Shown: positions 8,811 through 17,780, numbered from the stretch's first letter. The stretch is 64,000 bases of DNA from Burkholderiales bacterium (GCA_030683105.1 JAUXMZ010000039.1:1-64000), one strand, 5' to 3'. Program-made: numbers and translations. The notes: generated from the sequence alone by a model not told the origin.

Positions 8811-9541
8811 TATTTGCGCAGGTCTTCGACCCGCGGCAGGTAGTTCAGCGTGAACACTTCGTCAGCCAACGAAGTCTTCTTCAACTGCGAGTAGAGCATC
8901 ACCGATTTGTAGCCCTTGTACAGCGGGCTGTCGGTCTCGACGGTCGCCGGACGCCGGATGCCGCCGCCGAAATCCTTGATATCCCTGAAATGCAGCGTCT
9001 TGATCAGCAATCCGCTCGCCGCGTAGGCTTCGATCATCACCGGCAGCACGGTTTTGCGGTCGACCCACATTTTAAGCCGGTCATAGGCGACTTCTCCGGT
9101 GCGCGCCTTGAGCGACAGAACGTAGGCGTCCTTTTCCTCGTCGACCTTCTCGGCGTTGTATTCCGTGGCGTAGTCGATGCGCAGGATGTCGGCGTTGTTG
9201 AACACGCCGCCCACCACCGATTGCAGGCTGGTGATGCGCACCGGCTTGCCGACGCTCGGGATGTAGAGCCACATGTTGTCGCCCAGGCGCAGCGTCGCGC
9301 GTCCCTTGTCGGAGGACGGCGCGAGAAACAGCGCAACGACCTTGTCGCGCCCCTTCTTCACCGAGTAGAGCACGAACTCCTTCTTGCTGCCATTGGGCTC
9401 GATGTTGATCAGCTTGCGGTACATTTCATACGATTCGGGCTCGAGATTGCGGTCGACTTTCCTGAGCAGTTCATTGCCGTCTATCGCCCACGCCGGGAAC
9501 GCGAGCGCGATCAGAAACAGGGTCAGCAGTCGCTTGATCAT
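8810..9541 (-). CDS. LolA-like outer membrane lipoprotein-sorting protein
   Basis: The protein has a signal peptide (MIKRLLTLFLIALAFPAWA) followed by a domain with the YRKLINIEPNG and MWLYIPSVGKPVRI stretches of the LolA-like lipoprotein-sorting family, which folds as an open beta-barrel that carries hydrophobic ligands. I choose the ATG at 9541 because it starts at the signal peptide and lies just after the upstream permease. An earlier ATG adds 13 residues that do not look like a signal peptide and overlaps the permease. The 243-aa product probably shuttles lipid or lipoprotein across the periplasm for the adjacent ABC transporter. That role is inferred from context. Confidence 0.8.
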   Translation of the reverse strand: MIKRLLTLFLIALAFPAWAIDGNELLRKVDRNLEPESYEMYRKLINIEPNGSKKEFVLYSVKKGRDKVVALFLAPSSDKGRATLRLGDNMWLYIPSVGKPVRITSLQSVVGGVFNNADILRIDYATEYNAEKVDEEKDAYVLSLKARTGEVAYDRLKMWVDRKTVLPVMIEAYAASGLLIKTLHFRDIKDFGGGIRRPATVETDSPLYKGYKSVMLYSQLKKTSLADEVFTLNYLPRVEDLRK

Positions 9542-9572
9542 AGAATGGTCCATAAAGTTTATGTGCATGGGG

Positions 9573-10820
9573 TCAGACATGGCGCAACGCGGTGATGGGA
9601 TCCATGCGCGAGGCTTTCCATGCCGGATGCAGGCTCGCGATGATCGCGACCCCGATCACCATCGCGGCAATGGTGATAACGTCGCCGGCCCCGATGGTGG
9701 GGGCAAGCAGCAATCCCTGCTGCTGCCCGAACGAGTAGGTGAATTTAGACAGGTTGAGCGCATAGATCGCGCCGAGGCTGACCGCGACGCCGATCAGGGT
9801 GCCGGCGACGCCCAGCAGCAGGCCTTCGCCCAGGAACAGCGCCAGTATGCGCCGCGGCGGCGTGCCGATGGCTGAAATCGTGCCGATTTCGCGGATGCGC
9901 TCGTAGACTGCCATCACCATCACATTCATGATTGCGACCAGCACGATGGACACCAGCATGACCTTGATCGCGAGCGTCAGGATGTCGATCATGTTGGCGA
10001 TATTGGCGAACGGCGTGAGCCGCTGCCACGGGTGTACTTCCAGCGCCGGTTGCCCCTGCTTGTTCTTGACCTCGGCCAGTACGCCATTGAGCGCGGCGTG
10101 GACGCGATCGACACGATCGGGGTTCTTCACGCTCACCGCAAATTCACTCACTTCCGGTTGTGCCATGCGCAGCAGCTCACGCGCATCGTCAATATGGATA
10201 TAACCGTCGCGTCCACCGGGCCCGGTAGCGCTCTCCAGCGTGCCGCGGATGACAAAAGTCTTGCCATTGACCGATCCATCCTTGTTGGTGGCAATCAGCA
10301 CCACGGTGTCGCCGGCCTTGACCTGCAGTCCGCGCGCCACCAGCACCGGCACCAGCATTTCTCCGGGCTTGACCAGCGGGCCGCCGCGCTCGCCGTCCTG
10401 CTGGCGCGCCGGCAGCAGCGGCGTCACCTTGACCTCTGCATCGGGGTCGATGCCATTCACGCGCACGCTGGTGGTTTCGGTGAAGTTGCTGAACATCGCG
10501 CCGAATTTGACGCGCGGCGCGTAGGCGGCAATGCCGGGATTGGCATCTAGCGCCTCTTTGACTTTTGCAGCCAGTTGCGGCGGCATGTTGAGATTGAGCG
10601 GCAGGCTTTCTATCGAAGCGACGTAACCCCGGCGGTGCACCTGCATGTGCCCGAGCATGGAATCGGTGATTTGCCCGACCATCATGGTTTTGAACGAGCC
10701 GGTGATGGCGACGAACAGCAGCACCGCGACCACGCCGATTACCACCAGCAGCGAGGTGAGCAGGGTGCGGCGGCGGTAGCGGAGCAGATTGCGAGCTGCG
10801 ATCTTGAGGATTTTAATCAT
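9573..10820 (-). CDS. ABC transporter permease, FtsX/LolC-MacB type
   Basis: This 415-aa inner-membrane protein has the FtsX-type architecture: an N-terminal transmembrane helix after ILKIAARNLLRYRRR, a large periplasmic domain of about 230 residues, and three C-terminal helices containing the conserved ERIREIGTISAIG segment and the end DPITALRHV. Its start overlaps the end of the ATPase gene by 8 bp. With the ATPase and a LolA-like periplasmic protein it resembles a lipoprotein or lipid export machine of the LolCDE type with a single permease. Substrate is unknown. Confidence 0.88.
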   Translation of the reverse strand: MIKILKIAARNLLRYRRRTLLTSLLVVIGVVAVLLFVAITGSFKTMMVGQITDSMLGHMQVHRRGYVASIESLPLNLNMPPQLAAKVKEALDANPGIAAYAPRVKFGAMFSNFTETTSVRVNGIDPDAEVKVTPLLPARQQDGERGGPLVKPGEMLVPVLVARGLQVKAGDTVVLIATNKDGSVNGKTFVIRGTLESATGPGGRDGYIHIDDARELLRMAQPEVSEFAVSVKNPDRVDRVHAALNGVLAEVKNKQGQPALEVHPWQRLTPFANIANMIDILTLAIKVMLVSIVLVAIMNVMVMAVYERIREIGTISAIGTPPRRILALFLGEGLLLGVAGTLIGVAVSLGAIYALNLSKFTYSFGQQQGLLLAPTIGAGDVITIAAMVIGVAIIASLHPAWKASRMDPITALRHV

Positions 10821-11508
10821 GATGGCTGGGCGGATTGGTTATGAATCGGCCGTCTTCGAGGGTGAAGGTGACTTCTGCTTCGCGCATGATCTTGGCGTCA
10901 TGGGTCGAGAATACGAACGTGGTGCCGAATTCGTCGCGCATTTTGCGCATCAGCTCGATGATTCGATACGCTGTATCGTGGTCAAGGTTTGCGGTGGGTT
11001 CGTCGGCGAGCACCAGTTTGGAGTTGGCGACCAGCGCGCGCGCCACGGCGACCCGCTGTTTTTGCCCGCCGGAAAGCTGGTCCGGCCGCTTGCCCGCCTG
11101 GTCCGCCATTCCCACCGCGTCCAGCAGGCTCATCACCCGGTCGTGTCGCTGCGCTGCCGGCCAGTTCTGAACCATGACCAGCGGATACTCGATGTTTTCG
11201 TAGGCGGTCAGCACCGGGATCAGGTTGAAGTCCTGAAAAATGAACCCTATGTGGCGTCCGCGGAATTCCGCGCTCGCGCTGCGGTTGAGCGCGGCCACAT
11301 CGGTATCGAGCACCGTGAGCTTGCCGCTGGTGGGGTGGTCCAGGCAGCCGACCAGGTTGAGCAGCGTGCTTTTGCCGCTGCCCGATGGCCCGACAAAAGC
11401 GACAAACGAGGACGGTTCGATGACGAAATCGATCCCTTTCAGAGCCGGCACTTCGAGATCGCCGACGCGATAGGATTTCGCCAGATTTTGTGCGTGTATC
11501 AGACTCAC
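10813..11508 (-). CDS. ABC transporter ATP-binding protein, LolD/MacB type
   Basis: This 231-aa nucleotide-binding subunit carries Walker A GPSGSGKST near residue 40, the signature LSGGQKQRVAVARAL near 145, Walker B LVLADEPTANLD and the switch histidine in FSTHD. Sequence type and length match the LolD/MacB family that energises FtsX-type permeases. It heads the four-gene minus-strand operon and overlaps the permease start. It powers lipid or lipoprotein transfer only by inference from the LolA-like partner. Confidence 0.9.
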   Translation of the reverse strand: MSLIHAQNLAKSYRVGDLEVPALKGIDFVIEPSSFVAFVGPSGSGKSTLLNLVGCLDHPTSGKLTVLDTDVAALNRSASAEFRGRHIGFIFQDFNLIPVLTAYENIEYPLVMVQNWPAAQRHDRVMSLLDAVGMADQAGKRPDQLSGGQKQRVAVARALVANSKLVLADEPTANLDHDTAYRIIELMRKMRDEFGTTFVFSTHDAKIMREAEVTFTLEDGRFITNPPSHHD

Positions 11509-11848
11509 GGCATCTCCCGTAGCTTTGAGACGGGGTCAATATACCGGGAGAGACAGGCACCGGTTCAGGAGATTTGTATCGCAGCATAACAGCTCGCCCG
11601 GCTGCAAGACTGCGATACAAAAAAGCGCTGCTGTGCCATGAGCAGTTACAACTTATTAGTTTGACGGGCCTTTCTGGGGCCGCCTGCCTGCCGGTGTACA
11701 TTGCTGAAAGCGAGTGACCGAAGTAATGACCCTTAACTTTTCTGCAGGGTCACGTCGCGGAGGTGCGGGTTGACCCGGGACGGGATGCTTGCAATGATGC
11801 GCAGCGCGAGAGCGAAACAAACCCGCGTAGCGCACAGGAGATGAATAA
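11509..11848. other. Divergent intergenic region with a 12-bp inverted repeat
   Basis: The 340-bp gap between the divergent ABC operon and the methyltransferase fragment holds no convincing ORF. It contains a perfect inverted repeat, TTTGTATCGCAG at 11573-11584 and CTGCGATACAAA at 11610-11621, separated by 25 bp. This could be an operator pair or a stem-loop. I see no clear promoter hexamers and no T-run that would make it a terminator. Confidence 0.5.
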
Positions 11849-12265
11849 ATGAACCGGACCTCGTTGCTCAACCCAGCCCTGATTCTGCTGAGTTGTGCCG
11901 GATTATCGACAGGACTCGCAGTGGCGCAGTCCCCCCACACCCACGAACACAGCTTCAGCGGCGCCGAGAAATGGGCGCAGGTGTTCGACGATCCGCAGCG
12001 CGACGCGTGGCAGAAACCCCACGAAGTAATCCAGGCGCTGGCGCTCAAACCCGACGCCATCATTGCCGACATCGGCTCCGGCACCGGCTACTTCTCGATG
12101 CGCTTCGCGCACATGGCGCCCAAAGGCCGGGTGTATGGCGTGGATACCGAACCCGACATGGTGAAGTACCTTGCCGCGCGCCTTCCTGCCAAACCAGTAT
12201 TTCCTGGTATTCCGGCCGGCGAAGTCCTGAGCGACGGCGAGGCGGCAGCGTGGAAATATGATTAA
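11849..12265 (+). pseudogene. Truncated secreted SAM-dependent methyltransferase
   Basis: The ORF has a signal peptide (to about residue 27, GLAVAQ) and then the start of a class I methyltransferase domain: the SAM motif IADIGSGTGYFSMRFA near residue 75 and VYGVDTEPDMVKYLA follow family order. After residue 112 the sequence leaves the family pattern and ends at 138 aa, with about half of the methyltransferase fold missing. Full-length relatives are periplasmic-targeted methyltransferases of over 200 aa. The fragment is likely nonfunctional. I could not find the missing part in another frame downstream. Confidence 0.65.
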
Positions 12266-12309
12266 AATCACGATATTACGTGCATTCCCCGCATTCCGCG
12301 TAAATAAAC

Positions 12310-13620
12310 TCAGCCGCTTTCCCCGCGTACGATAAACACGGGCGCAAAGCCGCCCCCGGGCGTGCGGAAATTCGTGGTCTGGCCTTGGTAGAGCCGCGCC
12401 GCAACGAACTGGATTGCGCCGCGATAAACATAGGCCCGCACATCCAGCTTCAAGTCAGTCCCGGCGCCGTCTGCCTCCACGCGGCGCTCGCTCGGCGGCA
12501 CCATGGCCTGGGCGACGTAATCCCCCTCGAGTATCTCAGTCCACACGCGTCGCGTGAGCTTGTCGCCCCGATATGCCGCTTTGCCGCCGTAACCGGCGGT
12601 GGGTTTGAAGAACAACTTCCGGCGCTCTGTCCACAGCGTGTCGGCTGTCTCGGGCGTTACCCGCGCGGTGCGGGGAACCCCCGCGAGGAGGACTTTCCGC
12701 ATTTCCGGATCTGCGCCCAGCGCGGCGAGCGCGTGGTCATCGCTCAGCGTAACGAGGTTACGCTTGTCGGCGTAGAGAGCATGCGCGCGGGGGTTGGGTG
12801 TGACTACGACCGCTTTAGCCTCGTAGGCGGCGCGCAGAGCGGCGTGCGCGGGTTCCTGCAGATAGAAATCCGTCAGCCGGTTGTAAACAAGGTCCACCGG
12901 TTCTCCTCTATGCCACAGCCGGTTCCTCTTCCACTCCATCTCCCGGGCGTCGGCGACAAAGGCCTCTACTCCAAAGCGATTGAACATGCGCTCGAACAAT
13001 TGGAATTCCGGATATAAATATTGGGCAGCAGGATCATCGTCCACGATGGCGATTCGCTCTAACGAAACTTTCCCACGTTGCCGGCGCCATTCCTCGGTGA
13101 ACATCGTGAAAAAGGCTAGTTCCAGATTGTCCAGATCAGCCGTGGGCTCGAACGCGGCAGTAATCATTTCCCGGCAACACGCTTCCTGGGCGCGGGCCAG
13201 CGCCACGTTAAGCAGCGCTCCCCCGGCATTGGTGTTGATCTCGATGAGTTGCGGGCCACGGGAAGCAAGATGAAAATCGAATCCCAGGAAAGCTCCGAGT
13301 GGACCGGGGTCGAGCCGGGCGATCGCCGGGTCCGTGCCGAGGACCATCTCCCGATAACCGGGCAAATTCACCACACTTTCCACCGCAGCCACGATAGCCG
13401 CCATGCGATCGAGTTGCTCAGGAGAAATAAAAACGGCAGTGGCGGAGAAGAGTTGGGGCCGGGTACGGACGATTTCGTCGGCGAGGCCGGCGAGGGACGG
13501 GTCCGCCTCCAGCTGACGCCGCAGGCGGTCGCGGTTGAGGGTGCGGCAGGTGCAGCCGCGATTGAGACCGTCTGCGGTAATCGGGCAGAACCGCGCTGGC
13601 TCGATGGAGACAGGATTCAT
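12310..13620 (-). CDS. Unknown ATP-grasp-like protein
   Basis: This 436-aa protein has features of an ATP-grasp ligase: LIEINTNAGG near residue 150, FFKPTAGYGGKAAYRG near 335 resembling the nucleotide-binding glycine-rich segment, and a C-terminal KLDVRAYVYRG followed by TTNFRTPGGGFAPV, which would supply metal-binding and substrate residues. The N-terminus has three cysteines (C12, C22, C24). It starts 8 bp after the stop of the class II amidotransferase gene and is surely co-transcribed with it. A peptide or amide bond forming ligase paired with an amide hydrolase is a reasonable inference. The substrate is unknown. Confidence 0.65.
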   Translation of the reverse strand: MNPVSIEPARFCPITADGLNRGCTCRTLNRDRLRRQLEADPSLAGLADEIVRTRPQLFSATAVFISPEQLDRMAAIVAAVESVVNLPGYREMVLGTDPAIARLDPGPLGAFLGFDFHLASRGPQLIEINTNAGGALLNVALARAQEACCREMITAAFEPTADLDNLELAFFTMFTEEWRRQRGKVSLERIAIVDDDPAAQYLYPEFQLFERMFNRFGVEAFVADAREMEWKRNRLWHRGEPVDLVYNRLTDFYLQEPAHAALRAAYEAKAVVVTPNPRAHALYADKRNLVTLSDDHALAALGADPEMRKVLLAGVPRTARVTPETADTLWTERRKLFFKPTAGYGGKAAYRGDKLTRRVWTEILEGDYVAQAMVPPSERRVEADGAGTDLKLDVRAYVYRGAIQFVAARLYQGQTTNFRTPGGGFAPVFIVRGESG

Positions 13621-13628
13621 GACCGTAC

Positions 13629-14438
13629 TTACGGCATCACGGTGCCGAGTACTTGCCCTGCCGACACGGCCACGACTTCACCTTCGGCAAAAGGCCGCCA
13701 CTTCCCGTCGGTGAGCGGAACGCTGGCGATCAGCAACACTTCCTGGAAACCGGGCGCGACGGACACCCCGCTTGCGTGTATGGGTTCGTCCGCATCCGGA
13801 CACCGGCGCGACAGCAGAAAAAGACCGGGCGGCGCGATGTCGCCGGCCGCTTGTATGCGCCGATGACCATGCGCAAACAGGGTATCGCCATCCGCGTAAA
13901 GAAAATTGGCGGGTCCCAGCTTGCGCAGATCGGAAGCAAATTGCGATACGACAGAAAGGCGCTCATCGAGTGACGGCAGCCGGGAAGCCGAGTCGCAAAG
14001 ACGACGCATACGCTCGAGCAGCGCGCAGAACGCGTGTTCGGAGTCCGTCGTGCCGACCGGGCGGTAACGGTCGAACGCAAGATCTCCAGTCCGCTCGATG
14101 CCGGGCAGATCACCGTTATGGGCGAACACGTGCATGCGGCCCGCCAACTCCCGCGCGTAGGGCTGGGTGTTCGAGAGCGCGACCGCGCCGCGGGTTGCGC
14201 GCCGGATGTGCGAGACGGCAAGCGTGGTGCCCGGTCCCTGCGTTTCAACAAAGCGAACGAGAGGGCTGTCACCGGCCGCCATCGGCTCCCGAAACAGCGC
14301 CACATCATTGTCCTGATAAAACGCGGCGCCCCAGCCGTCGTGAGTCCTTCCGCCGGCTCCGCCACGGGCTGCGAGCGCACTGAGCGAGAAGGTCAAATGG
14401 GCCGGACGATTGCTGGACATTGCAAGGAGTTCACACAT
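13629..14438 (-). CDS. Class II glutamine amidotransferase (YafJ/EgtC-like)
   Basis: Starting at the ATG at 14438 gives MCELLAMSSNRP, which places the catalytic nucleophile at Cys2 after removal of Met1, as in Ntn-type amidotransferases. An upstream in-frame ATG would bury it. The domain has the expected HNGDLPG and TDSEHAF motifs. The 269-aa product is a stand-alone glutaminase domain like YafJ or the EgtC gamma-glutamyl hydrolase, with no synthase domain. Its tight linkage to the ATP-grasp-like gene suggests a joint pathway for making and trimming a glutamyl amide. That is inference. Confidence 0.85.
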   Translation of the reverse strand: MCELLAMSSNRPAHLTFSLSALAARGGAGGRTHDGWGAAFYQDNDVALFREPMAAGDSPLVRFVETQGPGTTLAVSHIRRATRGAVALSNTQPYARELAGRMHVFAHNGDLPGIERTGDLAFDRYRPVGTTDSEHAFCALLERMRRLCDSASRLPSLDERLSVVSQFASDLRKLGPANFLYADGDTLFAHGHRRIQAAGDIAPPGLFLLSRRCPDADEPIHASGVSVAPGFQEVLLIASVPLTDGKWRPFAEGEVVAVSAGQVLGTVMP

Positions 14439-14445
14439 GGTTTTT

Positions 14446-15154
14446 CTAGATCGTTTTTCGGTCGGCGAGTCGGGGTGGCAGGGCGCAGCCGTGATCGAGC
14501 CGGCCGATTTCGATCTGGATTGTCGGATGCGTGATCTCATGGCGATCATGCAGCGCTGCCGCGATCTCTTCGAAGAAAGCGTCGCCGGGATGCCCGCCGG
14601 GCATTCCCAGGTGCGCGGTCAGCGCGATTTCGGAAGTGCTCATGGCCCAGACGTGCAGATCATGCACATCCTCGACCCCGGGCTGTGACAGCAGATAGGC
14701 CTGCACTGCAATCAGGTCGACCGATTCGGGCACGCCGTCGAACATCAGGTGCAGCGACTGCCTGAACAATCCCCATGTGCCGATGACGACCACCAGGGCG
14801 ATGGCGAGGCTGGTGACGGGGTCGAGCCAGTCCCATCCGGTCCACAGATACAGCGCGCCGGCCGCGACAACGCCCAGGGACACCAGCGCGTCGGCAGCCA
14901 TGTGCAGGAAGGCGCCGCGAATGTTGAGATCGGTCGACCTGCCAGACATGAACAGGGCCGCGGTGACGCCGTTGACGACGACCCCGGCCGCTGCGACCGC
15001 GATGATGGTCAGGCCCTCGGTCGGCGTCGGCGCGTGCAAACGGGAGATGGCTTCCCAGGCCAGCGATCCCATCGCAACGAGCAGCAGGATGGCGTTGGCG
15101 AAGGCGCGGTTGAAAGCGCCATGGCAGTGCGTGATCGTGGTTGTCATGGGCCAT
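14446..15154 (-). pseudogene. Cation diffusion facilitator (CDF) metal exporter, internally deleted
   Basis: Most of the chain is CDF-like: the second metal half-site HMAADA in GAFLHMAADALVSLG, and the cytoplasmic domain HDLHVWAMSTSEIALTAHL. The N-terminus is damaged. A typical His-rich start MAHDNHDH at 15154 lies in one frame, while CHGAFNRAFA lies in another. FNRAFA is then joined directly to NAILLLVAMGS, which in relatives lies about 85 residues later. The first transmembrane helices and the LLADAGH metal half-site are therefore missing. One frameshift plus one in-frame deletion explains this. A product from 15147 could be made but should not transport metal. Confidence 0.75.
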
Positions 15155-15240
15155 CTCAGGACAAGCCGGATGAATAAGACTTGCCGAGGCGTATCAGTCC
15201 GTTCGCCCTGTCCATTAAAATATCATTCCCGGGCAACGCC

Positions 15241-16488
15241 TCAATAAAACGCCAGCCACTGGGGCCGGAACAGCAACATCAGGCCAATGGCGGCGAGAAC
15301 CACGCCGCCGACCAGTCGGCTGGCGCGGGCGTAACGCGTGCCGATGCCGGTCATCTGCAGCGTCGCCACTGCGACATAGAACATCGCGATGTCGTCGAGC
15401 ATGTAGATGAGGTTGTAGAGCGCCAGATAACCGTAGTACTGCCAGGCCGGCAGGGGCGTGAGCGCCAGTAACTGTGTATAGACAGCCGGAATGCCGGCGG
15501 AACAGACCAGCTCGATCATATTGACGGCGATGGCGAGCAGCAGCACGCCGACGACCGCCGGCCACAATCGCTCTTCCAGCGCGAAACGCCGCAGCTGGCC
15601 GAGCACCTGCTGGCGGTTGCCGGTGTGCGACACCTCGCAGGCGGCGTCGGGATTGGTGGCGAAATCGTGCAGATAGTAGGCGGCTGCTCCCAGCGCCACC
15701 ACGCCGACTGCGATGCGGATCCAGAAGGAGAATCCGATCGCCAGCAGCACGTTGAGCCATGCCGCCATGATGAGAAAGTACACCAAGGCCGACCCGAACA
15801 GGAAGGTGAGGCCGAGTATCCACATGCGCTTGCGGTCCTTCGTGCCCATCAGCAATCCGAGCAGGAAGACCAGCGCCCACATGGCGCAGGGATTGAATCC
15901 GTCGATGGCGCCGAGGACGACAGTAAGGGCGGGCAGCGAGAGCGTTGCCGTGGCGACCTCTCCGATCAGTGGTAGCGTGATGGTCTCCGGCAACAGCCCG
16001 GCTTTGTCCACGCGTATCGGTGACGCGAGCGGCTTGCCGGCCAGGATTGCCGCCACGCTGTCCGGGCAGTTTTGGTCCAGGCAGCGCGCGACCTGCGCTT
16101 GTATGGCCGCGCCGGTCCATTCGTCGCCGCGGTAACCGATCATCGCCCAGTCGCCGATGAGGATAAACGGGACGCCGGCGTCACGCAGGCCCAGGGCTTC
16201 CCCCAGCTTGATGAACTGCTCGCGGCCGACCGGGTCGTAATTGACCTCGTAATCGCGTATCGCGATCCGCGCATCCGCGGCGTAACGCTTGAGAAACGCG
16301 CCTGCATGCTCGCAGTGCGGACAGCCTTCGGCACGAAAATAGTAAATCGTCACTGTGGGCGCAGTGGGTGACGCCGCCCTTTCGCCCGGTTCGGTTCCTT
16401 CGCCGGCAACCGCCCCATAGCCCGCAAACAGCAGCAGCATGAAAGCGAACGTCCGGCACAAGGCGACGAAAGCAATGCGCTGCCGCAT
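15241..16488 (-). CDS. Glutaredoxin-like domain fused to a DsbD/CcdA-like membrane protein
   Basis: This 415-aa protein has a signal peptide, then a thioredoxin/glutaredoxin-like domain with the redox pair in EGCPHCEH (near residue 57), followed by about six to seven transmembrane helices containing DGFNPCAMWAL and VNMIELVCSAGIPAVY, the cysteine-proline segments typical of CcdA/DsbD electron-transfer domains. It probably passes electrons across the inner membrane to a periplasmic thiol. It overlaps the small thioredoxin gene by one base (TGATG), so the two are translationally coupled in the ArsR-led operon. Confidence 0.8.
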   Translation of the reverse strand: MRQRIAFVALCRTFAFMLLLFAGYGAVAGEGTEPGERAASPTAPTVTIYYFRAEGCPHCEHAGAFLKRYAADARIAIRDYEVNYDPVGREQFIKLGEALGLRDAGVPFILIGDWAMIGYRGDEWTGAAIQAQVARCLDQNCPDSVAAILAGKPLASPIRVDKAGLLPETITLPLIGEVATATLSLPALTVVLGAIDGFNPCAMWALVFLLGLLMGTKDRKRMWILGLTFLFGSALVYFLIMAAWLNVLLAIGFSFWIRIAVGVVALGAAAYYLHDFATNPDAACEVSHTGNRQQVLGQLRRFALEERLWPAVVGVLLLAIAVNMIELVCSAGIPAVYTQLLALTPLPAWQYYGYLALYNLIYMLDDIAMFYVAVATLQMTGIGTRYARASRLVGGVVLAAIGLMLLFRPQWLAFY

Positions 16489-16718
16489 CAGAACCAGCTC
16501 TCGACCTTGGCGCGCGCCGGCACACCGCCGGCATGCACGACCTTGCCGTCTATCACTACGCCCGGCGTCGACATGACGCCATAGGTCATGATGTCCTGGA
16601 TCTGTTCCACTTTTTCGAGCTCGACCTCGATGCCTTTGGCTTTGGTGACTTCATCGATCAGCTTGATCGTATTCTTGCAATTGGCACAACCGGTGCCGAG
16701 AACTTTCACGTTTTTCAC
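16488..16718 (-). CDS. Small thioredoxin-family redox disulfide protein
   Basis: A 76-aa thioredoxin-fold protein of the archaeal/bacterial redox-active disulfide protein 2 type. It starts MKNVKVLGTGCANCKNT, with the active-site CANC at residues 11-14, and contains the cis-proline region VMSTPGVVIDGKVVHAG. Such proteins are often encoded beside ArsP/YraQ-type permeases, as here. It probably exchanges dithiol electrons with the permease or with the downstream DsbD-like protein. It starts 9 bp after the permease stop. Confidence 0.88.
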   Translation of the reverse strand: MKNVKVLGTGCANCKNTIKLIDEVTKAKGIEVELEKVEQIQDIMTYGVMSTPGVVIDGKVVHAGGVPARAKVESWF

Positions 16719-16727
16719 AATGACTCC

Positions 16728-17771
16728 TTACAGAATGGCGTTGAAAACATAGCCCACCACCAGGATGCCCAGGGCAACTACCCCCGTGAAGGTCGCGATC
16801 AACGGCAGCTTGAGGACCTTGCGCAGGATGATCATCTCAGGAAGCGACAAGGCGATCACGCTCATCATGAACGCCAGCACCGTGCCCAGCGCGGCGCCCT
16901 TGCCGATGAGGGCTTCCACGACCGGGATGATGCCGGCCGCATTGGCATACATCGGCACGCCGATCACGACTGCGGCGGGCACCGACCACCAGGGGGCGTC
17001 CTTGCCCATGATGCCGGCCATGAAGTCCTCGGGCACATAACCGTGGATGCCGGCGCCGAGCGCGATCCCGGCGAGCAGGTAGGGCCACACCTTGCCGACG
17101 ATTTCCCTGACATGACTGACGCCGGCATCGATGCGTTCGGCCCAGGAAGGACGATCGACAGCCAACTCAGCGGTATTGCCGGCCTGAATGGCGCGGACCC
17201 AGTCCTCGAGGTAACGCTCCATGCCCAGCTTGCCGATGACGAGCCCGGCAACGATGGCGACGGCAAGCCCCATGACGAGGTAGAGTCCCGCTATTTTCCA
17301 GCCGAACATCCCGAACAGAAGCGCGAGCGCGACTTCGTTCACCATCGGCGCGGCGATGAGAAACGAGAAGGTCACGCCCAGCGGCACGCCCGCCGAGAGA
17401 AAGCCGATGAACAGCGGCACCGCCGAGCACGAGCAGAACGGCGTGACGATACCCAGAGTAGCCGCGAACACGTTGCCTGCTCCCAGCCGCCGGCTCGACA
17501 GAAAAGCCCGGGTGCGCTCGGGTGAGATGAAAGTGTGCACGATGCCCATCACGAAAACGATGCCGGTGAGCAGCAGCAGCACCTTGGGCGTGTCGTATAG
17601 GAAGAAATGCAGCGCTTCCCCCAGATGCGTTTGGCGGGGAAGTCCGGTGAGCGCGACAATGGCGTCGGCGAACGGCGTCAGGTTCGCGTATGCCGCAATC
17701 CACAGAATGACCGCGAGCATCATCCAGCCCCAGGGGGCGCGGCGGGGAAGATCGCTCGTGAGCGTCGTCAT
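16728..17771 (-). CDS. DUF318/ArsP-YraQ family permease
   Basis: A 347-aa inner-membrane permease with about eight to ten helices and the family signature TPFCSCSAVPLFIGF near residue 110, followed by GVTFSFLIAAPMVNEVAL. In the ArsP branch, this cysteine-rich motif binds trivalent organoarsenicals. Whether this copy exports arsenicals or another thiophilic solute cannot be told from sequence alone. It is 9 bp downstream of the ArsR-type regulator and upstream of two redox proteins, forming one operon. Confidence 0.88.
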   Translation of the reverse strand: MTTLTSDLPRRAPWGWMMLAVILWIAAYANLTPFADAIVALTGLPRQTHLGEALHFFLYDTPKVLLLLTGIVFVMGIVHTFISPERTRAFLSSRRLGAGNVFAATLGIVTPFCSCSAVPLFIGFLSAGVPLGVTFSFLIAAPMVNEVALALLFGMFGWKIAGLYLVMGLAVAIVAGLVIGKLGMERYLEDWVRAIQAGNTAELAVDRPSWAERIDAGVSHVREIVGKVWPYLLAGIALGAGIHGYVPEDFMAGIMGKDAPWWSVPAAVVIGVPMYANAAGIIPVVEALIGKGAALGTVLAFMMSVIALSLPEMIILRKVLKLPLIATFTGVVALGILVVGYVFNAIL

Positions 17772-17780
17772 GTCAGTTGC

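Noticed and set aside
11573-11621. The 12-bp inverted repeat before the methyltransferase fragment as a terminator
   Set aside because: No T-run follows the stem on either strand, and the flanking genes are divergent, so a terminator is not needed there.
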